Source: Candidatus Bathyarchaeota archaeon (GTDB lineage Archaea > Thermoproteota > CALKCG01 > B24). Taken from it: 64,000 nt of DNA. The notes beneath the pieces are model-generated. The model searched no databases. It was not told where the DNA came from and was given only the letters and a program-made list of their open reading frames with translations. The DNA lies in the NCBI GenBank assembly GCA_018396755.1, contig JAGTQM010000001.1, positions 110,995 through 174,994 on the forward strand, read 5' to 3'. Shown piece by piece: positions 1 to 8,789 of the stretch. The translations under genes and the position numbers were made by a program. Every line of letters starts with the position of its first letter. The stretch's first letter is position 1.

Positions 1-1
1 A

Positions 2-655
2 TTATATGAGCTTAGAGCAATGCTATTTTCGCTGAGTTTTGCGGGTTCACTTATCGAAAATAATGCATATAGATGGTTCAAGAAACTGGTGGAAGGTTTA
101 AAGGGCTATATACCATCTCAGAGGGATTTTCAATCCTTGTACTACTCTCTACCCAAGCCTAGGTCTCCCCTAAATCCTTTAACTGGTAAAACTGTAGTCG
201 TTGGAGAAGGTTTCTCCGGAATAGTCGGGTCCTTTTTCGTAACAAGACTTAGACATTGCTGTAAACCGGATGAAGACCGTGAATGCTATTTTTGGAAGGA
301 CAAGGGCAGTATATCTATTGGATCAAGAGACATGGTTCTAATAATCTCTGGGTCTGGTAGTCATATACCGTCTCTTATGGCTGAAAAAGCAAAAAGTAAA
401 GGTGCTAGAGTCGTTTCAATAACGTCGTATGTTGAAAGCCCGCTGGCGTTAAATAGTAACTCGGTAATAGTGATACCTGGCAGGATCATTTACAAGATTA
501 AGGGGCTTAGAAGCAGCTATCTTCCTAAGAACCCACTTGAATCAATCTTTGAACTCAGAACATTATTCTTCCTGGAAAGTTTCATTTACCTGTTAGCTGT
601 TAAAGAGAATGTAACGGAAGCTGATATGTTACGAAGGCACTCTGAATTTACGTAG
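2..655 (+). CDS. SIS-domain protein, 6-phospho-3-hexuloisomerase-like, possibly 5'-partial
   Basis: This is an SIS-fold sugar-phosphate isomerase. The best match is 6-phospho-3-hexuloisomerase (PHI), which converts hexulose 6-phosphate to fructose 6-phosphate in the ribulose-monophosphate pathway. The sequence shows a nucleotide-fold start (TVVVGEGFSG), the sugar-phosphate loop IISGSGSHIPSL, then ARVVSITSYVESPLA and VIVIPGR, and a PHI-like tail ending ADMLRRHSEF. The first ATG is at 20, but the frame is open to the left edge, so the true start may lie upstream. A canonical SIS loop has SGSGET; here it is SGSGSH, so activity is less certain. It ends tail to tail with the EF-2 gene. The SIS fold is clear; the exact substrate is inferred. 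Confidence 0.72.
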   Translation, partial: LYELRAMLFSLSFAGSLIENNAYRWFKKLVEGLKGYIPSQRDFQSLYYSLPKPRSPLNPLTGKTVVVGEGFSGIVGSFFVTRLRHCCKPDEDRECYFWKDKGSISIGSRDMVLIISGSGSHIPSLMAEKAKSKGARVVSITSYVESPLALNSNSVIVIPGRIIYKIKGLRSSYLPKNPLESIFELRTLFFLESFIYLLAVKENVTEADMLRRHSEFT

Positions 656-745
656 CTTTACATGAAGCTAATGAGCATGACTTTGTTATTTCTCAAAAAT
701 TCTAGATCATTATCATTTCTCCTAATTAATCTATTACTGGGAATG

Positions 746-2969
746 TTATTCTCTATCTATGAAGTCTTCTGCTCTCGGAGGCTCTGGAGGCAATCCCTTA
801 CGTCTTCTTATTTCACTTACGAGTTGAGATAGCATAGATGATGGTACTGGGGCCCATCTTGAAAACGGTAAGCTCCAAAAGGCTTTACCAGACGTTGATG
901 ACCTTATAATGTCTGCTAAGTCAAACGTTTCAGCGGCAGGTAGTTCTCCTTCGACTTGAATGACGTATTCTCTCTGATCTATCGTTAGGATGCGTCCTCT
1001 TCTAGAAGTAATAATTTTGGTTAAAGCACCAACCATTTCAGTCGGAGCTTTACTCACAAGCTTCATTATGGGTTCCAATAGAATTGGGTCTGCTGATAGA
1101 AGACATGCATAAATTGCTCTGCGAACCATCGGTATTATTTGAGCTGGTCCTCTATGGGCGGGGTCTGAGTGTAGTTCAGCGTTTTCAAGGTTGACTTTCA
1201 CACCTCTAACATATTCTCTTGTAAGCGGTCCATCGTCCATAGCTGAGAGAAACCCTGAGATTATGTAATCCTTAACTTCGTTAAGATATTGGATGCCTTT
1301 AGTTCTATCCACGAGAATACATCCGTGAGGGTCTATACTCCAAACGTTTCTAGCTTCTTCAGCAGACCATTCATGTTCTCTAAGAATATTAGTTATTGTC
1401 CTTCGATCTAAGGAATCATTAAGTTGACCTGAAGTTATAAGGTCTACTATTTGAGGGTCTAGAGGTTCAACACTTATGAAGACTCTGTTGTGTTTATTGG
1501 GAGATTTACCCATAAATGGACCTGCTGGTCTTCTAATGCTCTCTCTATATATAACTGTTGGTGGAGACGTTACGATTTCCAATCCAGTCTTACCTATCAG
1601 TGTTAAAGCTATTTCAAGATGTACTTGTCCAATTCCTGAGAGTAAGTACTCACCACTCTCTTGATCAATCTTAGTTACATAATTTGGGTCTTCTATTGTA
1701 AGCCTATTTAGCATATCGACGAGTTTAGGTAGATCTCTACTATACTTAGGCTCAATAGCTATAGTTACAACAGGCTCAGTAACGTATTTGACAGCTTCAA
1801 ACGGCACAATATCTTGTGTCGATGATATTGTTTCACCAGCTCTAGCTTTACCAAGACCTAGTAAAGCCGGTATGTTTCCAGCCGATAGACTACCGACTAT
1901 CTCTCTATTAGGCCCCATGTATATACATACCTGTTGAATTCTACTGCTAGATCTAGCACCTATCAGGTAGACGTTATCACCAGAATTTATGGTTCCTGAG
2001 AAAAGTCTGCCAGTAGCTACTATACCAGCCTGTGGGTCGACAGTTATGTTAGAAACGCACATGACAACAGGACCATTGTCATCGCATTCAAGCATAGCTT
2101 TACCAACTTCAGAAGATAGATCACCCCGCCAAATCTTAGGTATCCTATACTTCTGAGCAATATGAGGTGGAGGAAGATGTTCAACAACCATTCCCAATAT
2201 TGCTTCGTGAAGTGGAACAGTTTTCGCCAAATCTTCTACATTGCCTTCTCCATAGGCGGCTACAACATCGGAAAACTTTACGCCTTTTCTCTGGGCGATT
2301 TTAAGTGTAAAGCCCCACCTATATTTAGCAGAGCCCAATGCTACACTGTTATCTACAAGATTAACCTTCCAAGCATTTCTGTACTCTGGTTCAGCGTACA
2401 TTTCGATTAAGCCGTTAAAATCCTTAACTATTTTAACAATGGTTTCCTGTATCTTTTGCGGGGTAAGCTTAAGCTCATTAATCAACCTATCAATCTTATT
2501 AATGTATAGTACCGGTCTAACACGCTCTTCTAAAGCCTGCCTCGTTACAGTCTCAGTCTGCGTCATCACACCCTCAACAGCATCTACGACAACCACGGCC
2601 CCATCTATTGCTCTTAAAGACCTTGTAACCTTCCCAGTAAAGTCTATATGCCCAGGCGTATCTATCAAATTTATAACATACGGCCTATTTTCGTGCTCGT
2701 AGTAAAGACTCACGTTAGCCGCTTTAATAGTCATCTGCCTCTGTTGCTCCTCCTCCATATAGTCTAATGCTAAAGCTTGGCCAGCTACGGACGGTGAAAG
2801 TAGTCCACAAGCAGCTAAAAGACTATCAGACATTGTAGTTTTACCATGATCTACGTGGGCTATAATACCTATATTTTTCGGGCCTAAGGTTTTAACCTTA
2901 AGCCTTTCGAATGAGCTCCTTATCCCTAATTATTTTAAGGATTTCAGCTGTAGTCTTATACCTAGGCAT
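746..2969 (-). CDS. fusA: Translation elongation factor 2 (aEF-2), 5' end interrupted by a hairpin and frame change
   Basis: GTPase that translocates the ribosome. Domains in order are the G domain (AHVDHGKT P-loop, DTPGH, NKID), domain II, domain III, and domains IV-V with the diphthamide-region motif DPAHRGPAQ. The conserved N-terminus starts at ATG 2969 (MPRYKTTAEILK) and reads to a TAA at 2898-2900. The P-loop continues one frame over, from codon AAA at 2878-2876 (KNIGIIAHVDHGKTT). Between the two lies a 24-nt hairpin at 2881-2904. No ATG, GTG or TTG precedes the P-loop in its own frame; the first, at 2833, would remove the P-loop. Joining the 5' frame after codon AAG (2906-2904) to AAT at 2875 omits 28 nt and restores the family's normal N-terminus. 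It could be rejoined by an RNA or translational event, be a true lesion, or be an assembly error. Confidence 0.9.
2881..2904 (-). repeat. 24-nt hairpin inside the EF-2 5' coding region, flanked by 5-nt direct repeats
   Basis: On the mRNA strand the arms GGCUUAAGG and CCUUAGGCC form a 9-bp stem with one G-U pair and a UUAAAA loop. The element is bracketed by CGAAA on each side (plus-strand TTTCG at 2876-2880 and 2905-2909), like a small insertion with a target duplication. It contains the stop that ends the 5' EF-2 frame. No copy was recognised elsewhere in the window. Confidence 0.85.
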
Positions 2970-2975
2970 TTCCAT

Positions 2976-3520
2976 CCCCTTTTAAGTAAGAAAACTATTA
3001 AATTTCAATCTTATTAATCTTTGCAAAATTGCTTCACTACACGATTTTATGTTTTCATCTCCTCAAGACCCTTTTCCCCAGTCATTCAAGAGGCTGGGAT
3101 CTAAGAGGATTTCACTACTCCCAACCAAAGCCTCATCGTATCTGGTTCGATATCTGTCCATAGTAGACCTAAGAGGCTAAGTAAAAGACCTAAATTTAAG
3201 TTAAGTCGCTTATTTTTTCATTTACGCTATCAATTGACCAATTAAGCGTAGTGCGGCTCTTACATTTTTAGCTTCTTTCGATTGCCCTTGAGTCCCCACA
3301 AACAAACCCACTAGTCAAATAAACGATGCAAATATTTGGACTTAACTATCCCTAATAACAAAACCGAGTCATGATGTGCACGATCCGTCTGTCCATTAGA
3401 ATCCCGAATTCCACTTACTATCCTCGTTCTATTAAAGGCTTTCTGCAGGCCTTCATAGAGACTGAAAGAGAGGTGGTAGAATTATAGATGTTGATCTTTT
3501 CCTAGTGTTGGAAAACTTGT
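2976..3520. other. Intergenic stretch without recognisable gene
   Basis: About 545 bases between EF-2 and vapC. I see no long reading frame, tRNA, C/D-box RNA or clear repeat. The left end must contain the EF-2 promoter: GGGG lies just before the start codons at 2975 and 2969. The rest may be decayed sequence, but nothing in it can be identified. Confidence 0.5.
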
Positions 3521-3958
3521 TTAAATTAGCGGGTTTAAGGCTTTAAGAAACCCATACTCTTTAAAATCATCGACGTTCTCTGTATAAATCATTTCTATAT
3601 CGTTTTCTTTAGCCGTGACTGCTAACACGCAATCGAAGACCTCACCTTTAGATAGATTTAATTCTTTAACTATCTTAAAGACTTCCTTTGGCGCCCTAGT
3701 TGTTGGATTTATCTTTTCAATTTCCCGACACTCCCACAAGTCTAGACATATCTCCGCGGCCTCCTCCGATGATATTGGATACTCAACCTTTTTCGGATTT
3801 GTGACCACAGCGAAGAATTCGTATAATACTTGCGGAGATATATAAGCCTCGATTTCTCTACGCATGGCCTTCCTAATAATGTCGCTTGCTTTTTTCTGAT
3901 ACGGCGATGTCTTGTTGTGTGAATGCACAAGAATATTCGTATCAAGTAATATCTTCAT
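3521..3958 (-). CDS. vapC: PIN-domain toxin, VapC family
   Basis: Probable ribonuclease toxin of a type II toxin-antitoxin pair. It has the PIN fold: the N-terminal MKILLDTNILVH supplies the first acidic residue. Later acidic residues sit at YEFF, SKGEVFDCVLAVTA and the C-terminal YTENVDDF. At 145 aa the length is normal for VapC. Its start overlaps the end of the upstream AbrB-type antitoxin gene by 17 bases, the usual antitoxin-first arrangement with coupled translation. The RNA target cannot be told from sequence. Confidence 0.88.
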   Translation of the reverse strand: MKILLDTNILVHSHNKTSPYQKKASDIIRKAMRREIEAYISPQVLYEFFAVVTNPKKVEYPISSEEAAEICLDLWECREIEKINPTTRAPKEVFKIVKELNLSKGEVFDCVLAVTAKENDIEMIYTENVDDFKEYGFLKALNPLI

Positions 3959-4205
3959 ATACCTCCTCCCTCGTGATCCTCCCCCTCAACATTCCAAGAT
4001 TCGGTGGATTATCCAATCTATTGAGAATCCTTTTAGTCGCACTGCTTTTACGCATCACAACCAGCCTTGCCGCCCCCCCGCTTAAGACCTCAATGTACAG
4101 TCTGTCACCGTCGGTCAAACCCAGTTTTTCCCGCACCTTACGAGGAATATATACTTTATCTTTATGATAGGTGGTCTCAGCCACATCAAACACGTATTTA
4201 CCCAA
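3942..4205 (-). CDS. vapB: AbrB/MazE-fold antitoxin, VapB family
   Basis: Small DNA-binding antitoxin, 87 aa. The N-terminal half is a swapped-hairpin AbrB domain (HKDKVYIPRKVREKLGL followed by DGDRLYIEV), which binds the operator as a dimer. The C-terminal tail should wrap the PIN toxin encoded next. The predicted start is TTG at 4205. It sits inside a 10+10 bp inverted repeat, so the pair is probably autoregulated. A start slightly further in (GTG at TAC-GTG-TTT) would not alter the AbrB domain. Confidence 0.85.
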   Translation of the reverse strand: MGKYVFDVAETTYHKDKVYIPRKVREKLGLTDGDRLYIEVLSGGAARLVVMRKSSATKRILNRLDNPPNLGMLRGRITREEVYEDIT

Positions 4206-4218
4206 TCAATTGGGTAAA
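4197..4218. promoter_or_regulatory. Palindrome over the vapB start, probable autoregulatory operator
   Basis: TTTACCCAAT and ATTGGGTAAA form perfect 10-bp arms around a CA spacer. The element covers the predicted TTG start codon of vapB. AbrB-type antitoxins commonly repress their own operon by binding such palindromes, so an operator role is inferred. Confidence 0.6.
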
Positions 4219-4318
4219 ATATAAACCTTGTGCTCTAGGCGGGCTTGTATAATAAATCAGTCGTGTAATCAGCACAGCTCACCCAGCGCCTCCTCCCGTA
4301 AGTGGTGGCATCTGATAA

Positions 4319-5527
4319 GTGAGATACATCGTAGATTCCCTTGTTCCATGGCCCCACTCATATACCGCTCTTAATAAGAGATATGAAAATTGGGGATGGG
4401 TTATATGGATAGCATTTATGATAATCACTCAAGTAGCCTACCACATGGGCTATTACACGGGTGCTTTAAACTATAGCGGTTGTTGTAGAGTGTGGGCAGG
4501 CGCGGGCGCTAAAATGTCACCCCCCTACGGTCCACCACTCTAATGGACTTATGCCGTCATGACTGGTGGTATACTCGCATTTGCCATAATGATACTATGG
4601 CATGCTAAAGATTACCTCAGGGAGGTGTTTGGAGCAGCCATCAAAGTTACTCCTAAGGTTAAAGAATTGGAAGCTGGAGAACCCGTTAGCTATAGGACTG
4701 CGTTTATAATGCTGGCCATAGGATGCTTATTGCTCATAGCATCCAATCAGATGGACTTTACGCTAGGAATCATATTCTTCATATTTGCAGGGTTCATATA
4801 TCCATTGGTCGAAGCATATGCTCAAGGATTCACTGGAATGGTTTACGCTCAAGAACGGGGGAGGTGACCGAGTTGGCCAGCTCACCTGATATACCCTACG
4901 CATCCAGGAACCTACACTCCTGGATGGTGCGCGTTCTTCGGAGAGATATCTCATGGAGTAAACGCCACTTCAAACATAATCACCACGTGGGGCGTTGCCC
5001 CTATGCACGGCTTTAGAGTGGCAAGCTTGGCGGGCATTCACCCTAGGATCGTGTATAAGATCATGGTCATCACGTCCATAATAGCACTCATCGTGACGTT
5101 ACCGTTCAGGGTCTTGTGGTCACACGTATTCGGAGCTAGGTTCCCTAACTGCTGGGGCGGGTTTGACTGCGATGAAATAGGTCCAGGCTCCTTCGAAGTA
5201 TCTCCACCGCCTGGAGAATTTGCAATACCGATTATATGGGGTTTCATAGCGATCGTAGTGCTTTACATGTTTAGAGCTAGGTTCGTATGGTTCCCTCTAC
5301 ATCCGATGGGCCTCATAGCATTGTTCGGTGCGTCTACGCTCTGACCAGGAATATGGACTTGTCTCATAGTAACATGGATATGTAAGTGGTTGACCCTAAG
5401 AATAGGGGGAAGTAAAGCTTATGAAGACTACGGCGTACCCTTTGTTTCTGGAATATTGGGAGGAGTCATGATTGTATCAGTCATAGGAGCCATTACAGGG
5501 CTCATTAGACTATTCATACCATTCTAA
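4319..5527 (+). pseudogene. Decayed DUF6785/DUF6784-type integral membrane protein
   Basis: One continuous reading frame for about 400 codons, broken by in-frame stops TAA 4541-4543, TGA 4865-4867 and TGA 5342-5344, with no frame change. It translates to a multi-span membrane protein. Pieces include GWVIWIAFMIITQVAYHMGY, GGILAFAIMILWHAKDYLRE, YRTAFIMLAIGCLLLIASN and WFPLHPMGLIALFG, and the C-terminal span ends TGLIRLFIPF. This resembles the C-terminal part of large DUF6785 proteins, whose function is not known. TGA and TAA stop codons precede the GTG at 4319, so the 5' part is also lost or degraded. Other genes here end in TGA, which argues against general recoding. Confidence 0.75.
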
Positions 5528-5735
5528 CCTCCCTTTTTATTTTTCGCTCATGTCAAATTACAGGGGTGCATAGAGTGTAACGGAATTTTGGAGATAAGTA
5601 AAAGTATCTTGGGTTATGAGTGAACTCCCTCCAGTTCTCATCGAATCTGATGGGAAGTTAATGGATAAAACTTAAGCAGTCATGGAAAACAAAAATTAGT
5701 AGGAGCGTAGATTTACTCGATGGAATTGCCTATCT

Positions 5736-7013
5736 TCACTTCTCCGCAAGAAGACTCTGTAGTATCTCTTTAGCTTTATCTACTCTTATAACCCGTTCTT
5801 CTACCATTCTTTTTGCGACTTCATCTATCAGTTCGCCAGTAGCACCAGCCATTATGGCTATGTTTCTAGCGTGAAGTTTCATATGCCCTTTTTGAATGCC
5901 TTCTGTCGCTAATGCCTTTAATGCAGCGAGGTTTTGAGCTAATCCTACTGAAGCCATGACTTCTGCTAACTCGCAAGCAGACTTTACGCCTAAAACCTTT
6001 AGGCAGACTCTTGCTAATGGATTGGATCTAGTCGCTCCGCCGACAATTCCAACTGCTAAAGGTAGTTCTATCGTACCCACCAAATCACCATCACTATTCA
6101 TCTCCCAAGCTGTCAGCGGTTGATATTTGCCCGTTCTAGCTGCATAAGCATGAGCACCGGCCTCCAATGCTCTAGTGTCATTACCCGTTGCAAGCGCCAC
6201 TGCGATTATGCCGTTCATAATCCCCTTATTATGTGTCGCACATCTAAACGGGTCGGATTTGGCAAAGTGATATGCATATAGTATTCCTTCAATGGCATCT
6301 TCGCCGCCTAAAGCCTCTTTATCGAATACCGCTTTGGCTCTTGCAAGTCTATAAACAGCTAGGTTTGAAACAATACGCAAGTACACTTTCCCCCCTGTAA
6401 GTTTCTCTATCAGTGGTGCGACGGCTTCAACCATTGTATTAACGGCATTAGCACCCATGGCGTCTCTAACATCTACGAGGAGATGTGTGATAACCATAGG
6501 TCCCAAATCTGATTCAACAACCCTAACCTCTAAATCTCTCGCACCACCGCCCAATTTGACTAGTACCGGGTCCTGCTCGTTAGCTTTACTTAAAATCTCC
6601 TCCTTATGAGCTAAGATGGTGTACTTAGCCCCATGTGGATCTGAAATTTTGACGAGCTGTATTTGACCAATCATCACAGGCGGTGTAGTAGACGCTTGAA
6701 AACCTCCTTTAACTCTAGCTATTTTCGCGGCATTGCTTGCTGCAGCTACGACGCTTGGCTCTTCTATAGCCATAGGCACAATGTAATCTTTCCCATTTAT
6801 AAGGAAATTTAAAGCAATACCCAACGGTATGTGCATAACACCTATAACATTCTCAATCATCCTGTCAGCTAAACTAAGCTCTAGACTTCCAGTATTTCTA
6901 AGTAAAGTACACTCCTCCTCCGTTAAATTCGCAAATTCAGCTACTATTCGTAGTCTTTCTTCTAAGCTTAACTTGTAAAAGCCAGTTATGCGGGATGTCC
7001 TTTCCAAGAACAC
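5736..7013 (-). CDS. Hydroxymethylglutaryl-CoA reductase, class II type
   Basis: Reduces HMG-CoA to mevalonate (or runs in reverse) for isoprenoid lipid synthesis. At 425 aa it matches the soluble class II form throughout: the catalytic Glu in MIENVIGV, VDVRDAMGANAVNTM, the catalytic Lys in THNKGIMNG, the Asp in ATGNDTRA, and the C-terminal His in LHARNIA. Nothing is truncated. Many archaea carry the class I enzyme instead. The class II type, known from Pseudomonas mevalonii and some archaea such as Archaeoglobus, suggests lateral spread. It is monocistronic and divergent from the fwd operon. In an archaeon a biosynthetic role is the natural reading. Confidence 0.93.
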   Translation of the reverse strand: MFLERTSRITGFYKLSLEERLRIVAEFANLTEEECTLLRNTGSLELSLADRMIENVIGVMHIPLGIALNFLINGKDYIVPMAIEEPSVVAAASNAAKIARVKGGFQASTTPPVMIGQIQLVKISDPHGAKYTILAHKEEILSKANEQDPVLVKLGGGARDLEVRVVESDLGPMVITHLLVDVRDAMGANAVNTMVEAVAPLIEKLTGGKVYLRIVSNLAVYRLARAKAVFDKEALGGEDAIEGILYAYHFAKSDPFRCATHNKGIMNGIIAVALATGNDTRALEAGAHAYAARTGKYQPLTAWEMNSDGDLVGTIELPLAVGIVGGATRSNPLARVCLKVLGVKSACELAEVMASVGLAQNLAALKALATEGIQKGHMKLHARNIAIMAGATGELIDEVAKRMVEERVIRVDKAKEILQSLLAEK

Positions 7014-7130
7014 ACCTATCTAATAATTTCAATATATGACGAATAAATTTTTCTAAGAAGAAAAACAATTTTTAAACTGGTTAAGCATATGAAATTTCTT
7101 TCAGAGTGACTGCTTGAAAGAATTCGGACG

Positions 7131-7493
7131 GTGGTTAACCTGGTTAAAATGATACTTGTATCTGGTAGAAGCCTTGAACAAGGATTGGGAAAGGAGGCGA
7201 GTAAATTTTCAAAACGTTACATTGATGTTACAGCAGTATGTCAACTAGACCCTGAAGACATGAGTAGGTTGAGCATAGGTGAAGGAGAAAGCCTTAGAAT
7301 AAGTTCTCAACATGGAAGTATTATAGTTAAAGCAGTGAAATCTAAGCATGCCCCTCATCCCGGAGTAATCTTCATGGCATACGGTCCCTGGGTTAATAAT
7401 TTAACGAGCCCAGAAACACATGGAACTGGAATGCCGAGTTTTAAAGGATTAGAAGTTGAAGTTGAACCTGTTAAAACAGCTGAACGATCTTGA
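7131..7493 (+). CDS. fwdD: Formylmethanofuran dehydrogenase subunit D
   Basis: Small subunit with the molybdopterin-dinucleotide-binding beta-barrel that in many molybdoenzymes is the C-terminus of the large subunit. Visible signatures are LVSGRSLEQG near the start, GEGESLRISSQHGSIIVKA in the middle and GVIFMAYGPWVN at the end. ATG at 7149 is a better match to the family start than GTG at 7131. The gene opens the operon fwdD-B-A-C, with the next start only 12 bases on. The complex reduces CO2 onto methanofuran, or oxidises the formyl group in the reverse direction. Confidence 0.9.
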   Translation: MVNLVKMILVSGRSLEQGLGKEASKFSKRYIDVTAVCQLDPEDMSRLSIGEGESLRISSQHGSIIVKAVKSKHAPHPGVIFMAYGPWVNNLTSPETHGTGMPSFKGLEVEVEPVKTAERS

Positions 7494-7505
7494 GGAGGGT
7501 TAGCT

Positions 7506-8789
7506 TTGGAGGTTTTTAAAAACGTGTTATGTCCTTTCTGTGGATGTTGTTGTGACGATTTAGAAGTTGAAGTTGACTCTAATAAGATAATCAACGTTAA
7601 AAATGCCTGTGCACTTGGACGTGGTAAATTCTTGAGCATAGGTGAACATAGACTTCTAAAGCCGTTGGTTAAAGTCGATGGTGAGCTTGTAGAGACAGAC
7701 TTAGAAAAAGCGGTTGAAAAGACTGTGGAAATGATTAAAAATTCTAGCTACCCTGTTTTTTATGGATTTGGATGTGCCAGTTGTGAAGCTATAAAACTAT
7801 GCTTAGAAATGGCTGATCTATCCGGTGGACTTGCAGATAATATATCTGTTGTATGCCATGGACCGACAATTCTGGGCCTGCAGGATATGGGAATTCCTTC
7901 AGCAACATTGGGACAGATTAGACATAGAGCTGATTTAATAGTATACTGGGGTTGTAATCCGGTGGAAGCCCATCCTAGACATACGATACGTTACGGTCCA
8001 CTATCCAGTGGTAGATTTGTAACGGGGAGAAAAAGCAGACGTATGGTAGTGATAGATGTTAGAAAAACGCCTACCGCTACAATGGCAGATGTGTTTATGC
8101 AAGTTAAACCAAATAGTGATTTTGAAATTTTAACGGCTCTAAGGGCATTGGTAAATGATTTAGATTTAGAAGTTGAAGAAGTTGACGGCGTTCCAGTAGC
8201 AAAACTTGAAGAGTTGGCTGACATGATGATTAATGCGAAGTTTGGAGCATTATTCTTCGGTTTGGGTCTTACGATGAGCTATGGAAAAGAACATAATATT
8301 GAAGCTGCTATAGCCCTTGTTAGAGACTTAAATAAGAAAACCAAGTTTGTAATGATTCCTATGAGAGGGCATTTCAATGTGACTGGAGCTAATGAGGTTT
8401 TCACTTGGCAGACCGGTTATCCGTTCTGTGTAGATTTTTCAATGGGCTATCCAAGGTATAATCCTGGGGAGACGTCGGCTGTAGACGTCATAGCTAGAGG
8501 TGAATGCGATCTGTTATTTATTATAGGTGCAGACCCGTGTAGTCATCTGCCGCATTACATTGTTGAAAGGCTTAAAAACGTAAAACTTGTCGTTTTAGAT
8601 CCAAGTATAACACCAACAGTTAAAATGGCTGATGTTGCAATACCTGTTGCTTATGTTGGGATTGAAGCAAGCGGAACAGCGTATAGAATGGATGGTGTCC
8701 CTCTACAACTTAGAAAAGTCGTTGACCCCCCTCCGGGGATTCTATCCGATGTTGATGTTTTAAATCGTATAGTTAGGAGGTTGAAGTAG
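7506..8789 (+). CDS. fwdB: Formylmethanofuran dehydrogenase subunit B (Mo/W catalytic)
   Basis: Catalytic subunit holding the pterin-bound tungsten or molybdenum. The N-terminus has the four-cysteine [4Fe-4S] site CPFCGCCCDD with the partner cysteine in NACALGRGKF. The metal-ligand candidate is Cys117 in VVCHGPT, at the position known for FwdB (Cys rather than Sec). Further on are YWGCNPVEAHPRH and the pterin-contact region IIGADPCSHLP. It starts at TTG 7506 behind GGAGGGTT. The stop at 8787-8789 abuts the fwdA start. Length (427 aa) is normal. W versus Mo cannot be decided from sequence. Confidence 0.95.
   Translation: MEVFKNVLCPFCGCCCDDLEVEVDSNKIINVKNACALGRGKFLSIGEHRLLKPLVKVDGELVETDLEKAVEKTVEMIKNSSYPVFYGFGCASCEAIKLCLEMADLSGGLADNISVVCHGPTILGLQDMGIPSATLGQIRHRADLIVYWGCNPVEAHPRHTIRYGPLSSGRFVTGRKSRRMVVIDVRKTPTATMADVFMQVKPNSDFEILTALRALVNDLDLEVEEVDGVPVAKLEELADMMINAKFGALFFGLGLTMSYGKEHNIEAAIALVRDLNKKTKFVMIPMRGHFNVTGANEVFTWQTGYPFCVDFSMGYPRYNPGETSAVDVIARGECDLLFIIGADPCSHLPHYIVERLKNVKLVVLDPSITPTVKMADVAIPVAYVGIEASGTAYRMDGVPLQLRKVVDPPPGILSDVDVLNRIVRRLK

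Noticed and set aside
2881..2904. EF-2 hairpin as a classical bulge-helix-bulge intron
   Set aside because: Outside the 9-bp stem the flanks are CGAAA on both sides and do not pair, so the two 3-nt bulges with an outer helix cannot be drawn convincingly.
3120..3160. GGTTCGATATC as a tRNA T-loop
   Set aside because: No acceptor or anticodon stems can be built around it.
4319..5527. Genome-wide TGA recoding to explain stops in the DUF6785 frame
   Set aside because: Several intact genes here, such as fwdD and fwdC, end in TGA, and one of the three stops is TAA.
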